From positions 1,922,001-1,986,000 of the forward strand of contig NC_084676.1 in assembly GCF_028389875.1 (NCBI RefSeq): 64,000 nucleotides of DNA, given 5' to 3'. This stretch comes from Rhea pennata. Taxonomy: Eukaryota > Chordata > Aves > Rheiformes > Rheidae. Made by a program: the position numbers and the translations under genes. The notes under the pieces are model-generated. The model had not been told where the DNA came from. It was given only the letters and a program-made list of their open reading frames with translations, and made no database searches. The stretch's first letter is position 1. The number at the start of each line of letters is the position of its first letter. Below, one piece after another: positions 26,990-37,700 of the stretch.

Positions 26990-27000
26990 TGCGCAGGCGC
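26990..27000. promoter_or_regulatory. NRF1-like site TGCGCAGGCGC
   Basis: A match, with one base off, to the NRF1 consensus YGCGCAYGCGCR, 174 bases upstream of the HDAC3 start. Such sites are common in housekeeping CpG-island promoters. Confidence 0.5.
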
Positions 27001-27298
27001 GGCCGCCCCCCCCCTCCACCCCCCCCCCCTCCCGCCCGCCCGGGTGTCCCGGGCGTTTCCCGCGGCCGCCGCCGTGCTGGGGCCGTGCGCGGGCTCAGCG
27101 CCCTCCCCCCGGGGAAGGGGCGGCGGCCGAGGCGGCCTCGGCTGCGCCGCCGCGGCACGGGGCGCGCCCGAGGGGAACGGGGCCTCCCGACCTGTGGCAG
27201 CGTTCAGCAGTAATCGGTTGGCAGCGAGCGGGGACAGGGAGGCACCCGGAGGCAGGCAGGGCGGCCGGCGGACAAAAGCCGCGGGGCAGGCTGAGGTG

Positions 27299-27305
27299 TA
27301 TAAAA
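27299..27305 (+). promoter_or_regulatory. Possible plus-strand TATA box in the HDAC3 island
   Basis: TATAAAA stands alone in GC-rich DNA and points away from HDAC3. A divergent non-coding transcript could start about 30 bases downstream. A perfect AATAAA lies at 28287-28292 on the same strand. No coding potential was recognised in between. Confidence 0.3.
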
Positions 27306-30300
27306 CTGCAGCGCTCAGGGAAGGCCTGAAGCGGGGCTGGAGGAGAGGCAGGGCGCCCGGGCGGCGAAGCGGCCGCGCCGCTGGAGACGAGGAGAGCGGG
27401 AAGCGGCACGCGGCCGTTCCCGACGGGTCGGGACCCGGGTTAGCCAGAGCCTGAAATCGGCCCGCCGCCGCGCCGCCCGAGGGAGGCCTTCCTCCCGGCT
27501 CCCGCGACGGCGCCTGGCCCGCAGGGCGCTGCGGATAAGGACCGGCAAAGCGCGGAGGGAGAGCAACGGCCCCAGGGAGAGAGGGCAGGAGAAAAAGGGG
27601 GCGGCTTCAGGCGGCGCCGACGGTGTGCGGGCAGCCGCTGTCACGGCACCCGTAAGCCTGCGCTGGAGACGGGGTGCCTGGCCCTTGCAACGTAATCCTC
27701 CCTTTGCTTCCAAGGTTTCGGATGCATCTCTGTTTTAAATTTCTTACGAGGCAGTCCTGTTTTTCCAGGGCTAGCTCTGCTGGAAAGGAAGATGCAGGAA
27801 AATGCAACCGGCAGGAAGAGCCTGGGAGACCTCAAGTAGAGGAAAGACTAACCAGGAATTTTGCAGCAGCTTTATTTTTGCAGCTAAACCACAGACATGA
27901 CAAACAAAACATGCACCCATGAACCCAGCAGCAGAAGCTACTTTTCTAGGTCAAGTTTGACCTCACTGAGAGTAGAAGAGTTGAGCTGAGCAGGGAATTG
28001 GTCCTGCAGGTTTCCTGGGCAACAGGGAAAACCTGCCCTTGTGGATCCCATGAGCAGGAGGTTGGAGATGGAGGATGCTGTGTTTGAGACAAGATGGTCA
28101 AAGACACCTGCAGTAAAATAGGTCACAGCAGCTTCTGTAGGGTGTCGGAGAGGAAAAGGGCAAATGGGCAGCCCCAAAACTGGGGGTCCCTGTGAACATA
28201 AGAGGAGCAGATTCAGGATGGAGAGCGCTACAGATTTGTACTGGGAGATTCCCCAGCTTCTCAGCAAAAGTATATTTGAACTGGGTAATAAATGTGCAGA
28301 AGGGAAGTCATTTGGCTTGTAGTAACAGGAGTTTCACAAACGCATAGCCCTGAGTGTGTGGGATGAGGATGGAGGGAAGGCAAGGAAATGGAGGGACAGT
28401 TTGTCATTTTGCGTGCTAAGAGAGTTGCAAACAGGGAAAGAATTTTTCTTAGTATGCAGTTATATCACGGGATTATTAACTCATACACCCATGGTCATCT
28501 GCCCCTCACTGTGTGAACGCTCGTCTCCCTTGCTGTGCCCTTTGTGCTGCTGCTCCTCCTGGCTCCTGTCCTTTGGCAGTAGTTTTCTTCTGCACAGTGG
28601 TTTCCAATTTCTTTGATCACCAAAGGGCTGCTCCAGGAAGGCGGTATGCGTCGGAGGAGTGCTGAGAGTCTCTGGCTGTGACCCTGCAGAGCGTGGCTTG
28701 CAAACCCTGCTGTAAGGCCGGGACGCTCTTTGCTACAGGCCAACTCAGTCGTAAAGCTAAGCACTTTCAGGTTTGGCACAGAGCAGTGCTCTCCTTGCTC
28801 TGAGCCTGTAGATGGTTTTTGTAGCAGCAAATTCACCCCAAACAGCACCTGTGGAAACAGAGGCTCTGTGTGAAAGGATGAGAGTCTGTACAATGCTACA
28901 GGGCTGTGGGCCCAAGCAGAGGAGAGCCAGGTGGGATCCTGGAGGAGAAAGCCAAAAAACCAGCCTGCCCATGGGGAGAAGGAGAGATTTAAAAGCATCC
29001 TGCAGGAGCTGAAAGCTGTGCTCCATCTGTGACAACGGTTAGCACTATTGATTTGCTTTTTGCAGTATTTCACCTCGGGACCTGCTCTTTCCCCGTGCCA
29101 CTTGGGGCTGCGTGTGACAGCAGGCCTTGTGCCGGCGGCACCCGACACGTGCCAGACGCCGGGCCCGGGAGCCTAGCGTACCCCCAGGTCAGACAAATGG
29201 ACTTTAATAGGCTAGATCTAAGCAACGAGGATTTAGCAACAAAATGATTCAAGTCAGCGGCACTCTGCTCCCCGGCTGGGTTTCCACTCCAGCTGACGTC
29301 TCACCGATGGCTGATCACTCAGCATGACGGGCTGTTTGCAGATCAGAAAGGTGCAGCGACCAGATAACATCCCCACGGGCTTGGAGAGCTGCGTAAACGG
29401 CACAGCTGAGCCACAGACCTGCCTGGCTATGGGAAAGGAGCAAATAGGTAAGAAATACATTCCTTCCTTGAGCACATTTTGCTTACATGGAGACTTTGCT
29501 AGCTGAATTCACTTTCTGAAAATCAGTTACTGTTCAGGGCCTTCTGATGGGTATTGGAGCACTGCAAAGAAATCATAGGAGAAGGATATTTTTAGCTGCT
29601 CTTTGTACTCAAATAGCAAAAATACATTGCGTTTTAAAGGCCATTAACTTCCTGGGCACGTTTGAAAGTCTTAAGTGGGTTTAAGATTCAGGATAATGTT
29701 TGAGGAGATGCAATTTAGGCATAGAATTTGCACAGAAATAATGGCAATTTTCATGCTGAGCATCGTGGTAGAGACCCCACAAACAGCCTGTCTGCAGGAA
29801 CTTCAGAGCCTAGAAATCTCTCCTGTTTTGTTAACTGCCACGTGGACAATCAATATGGCCAAAGCAGGTGATCCACAAAATGGGTGTATTAGCATTGTTT
29901 GTGGTATGACTTGTATTATAGTCACTGTAGAAAAATCATGGAAAAAAAGCAGAAAAGCACTAATATGGCGATAAATTGGGACTACAGCTCGTGGCATGGT
30001 TTGCTGTATGGAGCGATGGAGCGGTGTCTCTCTGGGGAGCTGTTCACCTGAGGGGACGATGCATGTGGATCGTGCTGTCCGTCTGCTGGGTGCTCAGTTG
30101 CTCCACCCCCCTCCTTCCCCAGTAACTTCTAAACCTGATGGCTTAAAACTTTAAATTTGAAATTGCTTCTGGGCTATTTCACAAGAGGGATGGAAGCCTC
30201 AAAGATCCTGAGGTTCCTCCAGGACTTCTACGTCTGTCTGCCGGGACAGTTCCCGTGAGTGACCTGGGGAGGAAATGCAGGGGGATCTCAGTGGTGAGTG

Positions 30301-30916
30301 CAGCAGGCAGGCAGCAAACAGGCAGCTGCCTGTCCTGGAGCTTTTGCTGAACTGCTGTTGGCTCCAGCACTGTCTCTGCTTATGCTCTGTCTTGGCTACT
30401 GGGGTCACACTGGGTGGGGGAAGGAGCTGAACCTGTTGCAGAGGTAGGAGGAAGGAGTGGGGAGAGAAAGGACACAAATCCAAGCTGAAGCAGACTCCAG
30501 GCATGCCGCGACTGGTGGCACCGAGTCTTTCCTTTGTGATCTGTGCTGCTCTGTATTCCCAAGCGCCCGGTACAACGTGCTGCAGCCAGTATGGCTCAGA
30601 CCCTCCTCATCACCCCCTGATGGTTGCAGAGAGCTCCAGTGCCTCAGGGACCAACTGGCCCCTTCTCTGCAGCGTGGTCTCTGGCTATGTGTATGAGGGG
30701 ACCTAAACCTGCTCCAAGAGGCATCTTACAATCATCTAGCTGTTGTTAGTACCTCCCTATTGTAGTTTGGGGGATAGCCCCATCCAGGGACTGTTCTCAA
30801 TGGACAGGATGGACAAGGCCATGCTGCGCTGGAAGGAGAGCTGAGCTCTATGAATTCAAGCTGTACCACGCTGGTCAGTCTCAGGAGAGAAAAGAGCCAT
30901 TGCTTGGGTTGTGTGT

Positions 30917-30944
30917 GGGTTTTTTTTTTTTTTTTTTTTTTTTA
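30917..30944 (+). repeat. T-homopolymer, about 27 bases
   Basis: A simple T run between HDAC3 and RELL2, followed by AACAGCTG. Confidence 0.85.
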
Positions 30945-31369
30945 ACAGCTGTCACCTAAAGTCTGGGAAGGGCTGTATAGGACAAAGCTGGTCTTCTTTG
31001 GCCTGGCCATAAGGATGTTAATGAGATTCAGTAGTGACACAAAGAATGAGCAGCCCTGGGGCTGAAGGACTCTGAGGCCTGGTGTGGTGGAAACAGGATG
31101 GAGTCCTGGGCAAGAGGGGTCCAGAGGGGCCTTGTTTTGTGTGCTGAGAGATAGGTGCCCATCCCAGGAGGAGGAGGAGGAAGACAATCGTCCAGGATAA
31201 TGAAGCTGAGGAGCTCACTGCTTGTCCTGTTTCAACCTCCTTCACCCCATGCAGGGCCAGGATTTGTCCCAGGACAGGCTGCTGTGCCTTCTTCCTTCTC
31301 CCCATCATGTGCCTCCTTGGTTTTGGAAATGCTTAGACAGCTGAGACAGTGGCAAAATGGAAATCTTGT

Positions 31370-31600
31370 CTTGGGAAAGGAGGTTAAATGAGCTGGGCTT
31401 GTTTAGCCTGGCAAAGCTGAAGGCTGAAAGGGGATAGGATTGCCATGCAGAGCTACATTGGGTGGGCGGAAACACCAGAGAGGAGAAAGAACGATTTATT
31501 CTAAAGGACAGCGTGGGCATGAGAACAAATGGGAAGAAAGCTCACCATGACTACGTTACCGTGGGGCTTAGGAGAAAGTCAGAACTGCTAGGTCCCTGGC
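31370..31600 (+). mobile_element. Ancient CR1 LINE fragment, plus strand
   Basis: It reads like an old CR1 3' region: a 'gcttgtttagcctggcaaa' start, then 'gctgaaaggggatagg', 'aacaccagagaggag', 'ctaaaggacagcgtgggc' and 'aacaaatgggaagaaagc'. Strong divergence from living CR1 groups suggests an insertion well before bird orders split. Confidence 0.6.
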
Positions 31601-32929
31601 CCGCTGTCCCCTCAAAGAAGAGAGGGCATCAGCAGAGACTCACATGATGTTGTAGTCGGTGGCAGCTCAATAGAGTGGGGTCATGAGACTTCTCCTATCC
31701 TGTGTCACCAGCAACACATGGCAGAAACAGGCGAAAAAAGTCTCCCACTGCCCGCGGTCTTTTCTTTCCATATTAGGACTATCTTATGGCTTCAGCCTGT
31801 CTTCCTGCCAGGATAACAGACGGAAGAATGGCACATACGATGTGCTGTAACCTGGTGAATTCTCGGGGTTGAAGGAGAGTCCTGGGCTCCTGAATGTTAC
31901 TTCCATGGTTCTCCTGGCTGCTTTTGGATAGGAATGAGGGCTGTCATCATCATGTAGCTGGCTACAAGGTGCATCTCGTTCGAAAGCCTGGAAGAGTTGT
32001 GGGTTGCCTCAGCAGTAGATAAAAAGAGATGTATACCAACACTTCCCTTTGCTCACCTGTATCTCCATCTATGTGGGCCAGTTCTGCTGTGAGGATCTTT
32101 GAGCTGTAGGAGGTTCAGCACTTGTGTTATTTCTGCCCCCGTGCCTTTAGTCGTGTTCCCAATAGCTTCCTACCCTTACAAATGCTATGGTGAAAGGGCT
32201 GGTCTCTGTGAGATCCCTAAGGATTCAAAGGCAGGAACAGTTCACCTTTGATGATCCTCTGAGTTTGGCCTCCCAGTGCATCAGTGAATGGTATCAAAGG
32301 GTCACTTTTGGAAGCAGGACTGAGAAGTGAGGGCTAGCGCCCCACCAGAAAGGGTAAGGAGTGGGGCTAGCCCTATGGGGTAGTCTCCACATGCAGCTCT
32401 GGCGTGAAGCCTGGCTGAAGAGAGCCCAGGCAATGATAACAAAGAAGCTACATGGGAGCAGTCTATGCTGGGGTTTCAGCTAGTTTGTGAGGTCTCTGCT
32501 GTCCAGTCTTGACAGTTGATGAGATGTTTGAATACTTCTCTCTGCACACATTAATATCATATGCACATGTACCCACAGTGGGTATGGGCAGGCTGAGCAA
32601 CTTAGCAGCCTCTGAGCTTATGCAAGAAGGAGAGGAATAAACAGAGAATCTGAATACATGGTAAGACCTAAGAATTAATCATCACACGGACTTGGTGAGG
32701 TAATTCCCAGAAGTGAGTATTTATATACATAGTTCAGTAAAGATGTGATAGGAAATACGAGGTCACCAGTTATTTCAAGGGTTGCATATACTTTTTGAGG
32801 TCTGGGTGGAGGACTGGCCCTGTAGGTAGGACCAAGAGGAGCAGGCTTAATTTGCAGCAGTGAAGGAGTTTTTGGTGAAGCCTCACAAAGTGAGGATAAT
32901 GTGGAAGAGGTGGAGAAGGAGCTATTGGG

Positions 32930-33085
32930 ACTGCCACTGATGGAGCTTTTGAAGATTGGTTTAGACAAACTTTTTTACAGAATGAGAGGGAGAAAGTTAG
33001 CTTATCTTCCTCTGAGCAGGATGTTGGGCTGCGTGGTCTTTCAAGGCTCCTTTTCCATGACCTCTCTGACTCTTTGGTACCGTGG
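32930..33085 (+). mobile_element. Possible ancient CR1 3' end, plus strand
   Basis: Weak likeness to the CR1 tail: 'gattggtttagacaaac', then 'gagcaggatgttgggctgcgtgg', 'tctttcaaggctccttttcc'. This is only a suggestion, and a profile search is needed to confirm it. Confidence 0.35.
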
Positions 33086-33639
33086 TCACGGACTAGTTAG
33101 TGTAGATAAATGCATGCCTCTCTTCCTCTGTGCTCCACTGTGCCTTGCACATACCAATAGAGGAACTATCCTGCTCTTGCTGAGACCCATTTCCACCCCT
33201 TTCCATCCTGTCACCACTGTTCTTCTTGCTCTACGAATCGACAAATACTTTGGAAAGGAACGTGCTGGGGGAGTCAGGGCTGACTTGCGTTCTTGCAAGG
33301 TTATCTGCTGTGGGACAGCAAGCAGTTTGCCAGCACCATCTTCCCTGAGCGACACTGTTGTTTACCCCTTGCTGCAGCTGCCAGCATTTCCCTGAGCTGC
33401 TCTCTGCACCTTCATCCACTACAGTTTCAGAGAGATTTTCTTGGATCAGGACAGGCAGGTGCTTTTGCTAGCAGACAGCAGTAGGCTGCCTAGGAAGGCA
33501 GAAGCAGCGTGGCTCATCTGCTCCTTCCTGAGGAAGAGAAGAGGCCAGGAGCTGGGGTAGCAGAAGGATGCTCAAAGTGGTACCCTGCAGCAGGGATGCT
33601 GGGTTGCTAGGAGACAGGTGAAGGTGAAGAGGAGAGCTC

Positions 33640-34260
33640 TGCAGAGCGCCGGAGGCTCAAGGTACCAGCCACAGCGGCTGCGTGCGTTGCTCTCCGGCAC
33701 AGCGGCGCCCATGTAGCAGTAACCAGGGACGGCCGGAGAGACCCTGCCTGCGCCGAGGAGCGGAGCCAGCGAGCAGGCGGCCAACCCCCCGAGCTCCCAG
33801 GACATGCCCGGGGCGGGGAGCCGGGGAGGCCCTTGAGATCCACGCAGAGACCCAGCAGGGCAGGCAGCGGCAGAGGGAGGGAGCTCGGTTCTGCGGGGCG
33901 CCCGGGGGAAGGCAGACAATGCGGGAGCTGCCGGCTGGCTCAGCCCTTCGCAAGCCCGGCTGCTGTGGCTCCCTGCCCACCCTGCCTTTGCCTTTGCCGG
34001 CTGAGGCCCTCCGTGGCGGCTGTGAGTAGTGAGGGAAGCGGAGGGGAGCGGGCTGGTGCAGTGCTGCGAGAGCGCTGGCTGCGGGCGTTCATCCTCCACC
34101 AAGGGCGAGGCAGTGAGGCCGAGTGCTGCAGAGCCGGGGGGCAGCTGGGGGACCTGTGCCCTTGGGAAGGAGCCTGCAATGGAGAGAGACACAGAGCAGC
34201 TCAGAGCCGGATGGCTGGGCAGGCCTGCATGGCTGCTGCTGCTGCCCTTGGGATGCCTCT
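33640..34260 (+). promoter_or_regulatory. GC-rich RELL2 promoter and 5' exon region
   Basis: A moderately CpG-rich block ends about 300 bases before the first recognised RELL2 coding exon. It contains a strong splice donor, GGCT/GTGAGT, at 34022, suited to a 5'UTR exon. It also holds an open frame with a signal-peptide-like start at 34179. Which first exon is used cannot be settled here. Confidence 0.5.
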
Positions 34261-34577
34261 TGCTGGGTGCGTGTGGGGTGGAGGTGTCCTTGGGAAACCG
34301 TGCCGAGCTGTGTCCAGCTTGCCTTCTCCTCTGTGCTGCCCTGAGTACATGGGGGTGGCAGGGCCCCCTGCCAGGCCAGTCCTTGTGGAGCAAGAGATGA
34401 GCCCTTGCCAGCTCATCCCTAGCTGAGAGCAGGCTCTTTCCAAGTGAGGGCCTGGGGCCAGGGCTGTGCTAATGACAAGGGGAGGGCAGAGGGTCAGGAG
34501 GATGAGAGCCGGGAGACTGGCAGGAGTTGAGTGCCAGGGTCTCTGAGCTACTCCCCCCCCCCTTCTCCTAGATCCGC

Positions 34578-34785
34578 ATGTCAGACCAGAACAGCACCGA
34601 TGATGGGGAATCAGACCCCCAGCACAGCCTGTCTATGGTCTTCCTCCTTGTCTTGGTCTTCTTCATCATGGGACTGGTCGGTTTCCTGATCTGCCACGTC
34701 CTGAAGAAGAAGGGATATCGATGCCGGACTTTCCGTGATGAGCTCGACCCAGATAACAAAGATGTGCTGACAGAGCTCCAGGCCA
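34578..34785 (+). CDS. RELL2: RELL2 membrane-segment exon
   Basis: Residues 1-69. The acceptor CTTCTCCTAG precedes ATCCGC then ATG at 34578; the two codons before the ATG are open, so an upstream coding exon could join in phase 0. The donor is GTGAGT. Confidence 0.93.
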
Positions 34786-37700
34786 GTGAGTACGGGGATA
34801 TGAGGACTCAGCAGGAGGGGGGAGGGGGAGACTCTGGTGCTGTGGTACTCCTTAAATATGGTTCTTGGAAGTGATCTGGAGGTGGGAAGAATTACCCATC
34901 ATGTACCAGTGGGCTGGGAAAGGAATGAAACGGTGAGAGCAGTACCACATTCCCTGCATGAGCGTGAAGGTTGCATGCAGCCAGCGGGATGGGAAGAACA
35001 GAAATGCTATCTGAGCACTGTGCCCTATCCCAACTGGATGGACTTGTTCCTAGCTTGGGAGAATGGGACTTCACATGGTGTGAAGGTCTTCTGTGTCTGA
35101 TTTCCCCAAGGGTCTCCATGACCCACTCACACCAAACACTGCATGAATGCCAGCCATGATTTTACCATTTCATCTCATTTCACTTTTGGCTGCCATTCCC
35201 ACCACTGCTCTTTTTTCTTTGGGGCTTAGGTCTCTTTGATGGCCAAACTGTGACATGCCATGACATAGAAGAGCTAATGGGATTGAAGGACGGGGCAGGC
35301 TCTTGGTAGCCATACTCCAGCCTCAAGACAGAGAGCTGCTTAGACCATGCTCAGCCTCCGCCGCCAGTTTTGTGCTGGTCCAGCTCCTAGGAGAGTATTC
35401 GGGTCAACATAATTGTGTATTTGTCTTGCTCTTACTCTTTAGACCTTGATGTTTGGCCTGTTAAAAGAGGTTCTTGGTGGGCAGTCAGACCTTTGCCCCA
35501 GCCCTCTAGGGCCATTCTTGTGTTGGCAGTGAGGCAGCTCTCAGGAGTGTAGGGCCCAGGAAGCCCTCTGAGTTGTTGACTTTGTGATGGTAGCAGGCTT
35601 ATGAAGGCTGGTGGTGTCAGGGAGGGTGGGAGATCAGCACGTGGCAATTCCTGGCATGGTGTTATCATAAAGTTACAATTCTAGGTAAGAGCTAGAATCT
35701 CTGTTGAATCTCCGGGATCTGAGTTACAACCCACGTGCCCTATGAGGAAAAATTCCCCAGGCGAGAGATACAAGATGTCCCTCTGTCCCTTTTGTGTCCA
35801 GTAAGAGGCTCTTGAGTGTTTTTTATCAGTCATGTGCTCTTTTAGTTGTATTGTGTTTGGTGCAGACCTAGAGACCCTCTAGGGGAGGAAGGGCATTTTC
35901 TTAGGATCTGTGCCCCATGCTGGAAAGGTATTTTTGGTCACCTGAGGATATCGTGTCTCTCTGGGAACGGGGTTTGGAACTCAGGGCAGCACTGGGCATG
36001 AATGCAAGCCACAGCTTGGTCCTAGCAAGATCTATCATTTGTGGATTTCCTTAGTGTCTGCTGAAATGGGGAAGATGTGTTTCTTAGGCTCTCTGCTTAA
36101 CTGAAAAGACGGCCAAATGGTGTCCAAAAACTCCGCTGACTCCTCTGTCTCATCAGCAGGGCTTAGGAGGGTTAGCACCTCACATTGGGACTTACTGTGC
36201 ATGGGAGGGAAACATGGCTCTCCCAGAGTCTATGTGTAAACAGTGAGAGCTTCCAGGCAGACTTTGATACAGTCCTCCAGAGTTAGTGACTTGGTGTTAC
36301 ACAGAGACAATATTCAAACTTCCCAGAATTGGCTTTGCCCACTGGAGACTCCACAGCCTGGGAAAATGTCTCTGGGGACATCTGTAAGTGCAGTGGCAGC
36401 CCCAGAACTGTGTTCTCCAGGGAGGCTCCCTGCCAGACCTGGGCTCTGACCTACTTATGAGAAGACATGTCCAGCATCACAAGCTGGAATGAAGGTCCAT
36501 CCAGCCAAGCCTCCTGTCTCCAACAGTGTCCAGAAGCAGGTGTTCAGGGATACAAGAACAGAGCAGACATTTACTGTTTTTTTCCCCCCAAATACTCTTT
36601 TAATTCTCTAACACTCTGTGTAGCTCTGTGACTTCCTCTGTCAGAGATGGTTTCCATGTATTTGACAGCCCCGAGTGAATTTCTGTTCCACAAACATATC
36701 CCATTTGTCCTTGGACACAGGTAAAATTCTAACATCCACAACATCCTGCGGTGAGGAGTTCCATAGCTTAACTGTGCCCATGAGGAACCACTGCTTTCTA
36801 CTTGTTTCAAACCTGATATCTATTCATTTTATTTGATGTTCCCTAGCTCTGGTAGTGGAGGAAAAGTATAAACCTCCACTCTGTGTGCACGTGGCTCTCC
36901 TAACCATTTCTTTTCCATGGTCAGAGCTCTAGTGTATCTCAAATGCTTTCTGGGAATAATGGGGAAATCGGAGCTTCTCTGACCTCTCCATCTGTAGACC
37001 TAGGGTATTCATATTTGTTCTGTGGGAGGAAATGGTGAGGCAGTGAATCCCAGCCCTCCATGCTATGTTTCTTCCTTTTAGATGAAGAGGAGGAGCTGAA
37101 CGAGGACACCGTAGAGAAGATTGTGAGATGCATCATCCAAAATGAAGGTGAGTGTTTTCTAGGGCTGACTTGGAGACTTCTTGGTTACTGACTGCTTTGG
37201 CTGACACATTCCCTTTCTCCTCTCTCTTCAGCAAATGCGGAGGCCCTCAAGGAGATGCTGGGGGACAATGAAGGGGATGTCCCAGTGCCGGTGCCCAGGT
37301 GAGGGAAGCGTATGCCAGGCTGTGTCTCTTGCAGAATGAGCAGGAAGCAGTCTTTGGTACCACCTTGTTCTTGAGACTCTTCAGGCAGCCCCTTTCCATT
37401 TCAATGGTTTGGTACAAAGCATCTTCCTAACAAGGAGTCATAATGCCCCAGTACATGGTGGTTCCTATGCTTTACTCCACTGTCAGTTGTAACATCCCTC
37501 GCTCCTGTTCTAACAGGAGGTCCCCTCCAGAACTGCTGCTTCTCTGGATTTGCTGAGCTGAGGCTGCACCAAGGTAAGGAAGACTCCTTCAGGTGATATG
37601 ACCTACCATGTCCTCTTCCTATTGCAGCCTTTGTCCCCACCGTAACAGCCAAGATGGGGGACCACCACATCACCATACAGTGCACCTGGGATCCACACAG

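Larger units (their letters stand above)
27700..33550. other. Intergenic DNA between HDAC3 and RELL2
   Basis: The two genes are divergently placed here. I found no convincing exon. The minus-strand open frame at 28495-29148 has no domain or composition that I recognise. Old CR1 scraps lie at 31370-31600 and 32930-33085, and a T-homopolymer at 30917-30944. Confidence 0.55.

Noticed and set aside
28495-29148. 217-residue minus-strand open frame between HDAC3 and RELL2
   Set aside because: No family resemblance, no splice context and mixed composition. It could be part of an unknown transcript, but nothing in the sequence supports a protein.
33572-34393. 273-residue minus-strand open frame near the RELL2 promoter
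   Set aside because: GC-rich, with no recognisable domain, and lies antisense to the probable RELL2 5' exon.
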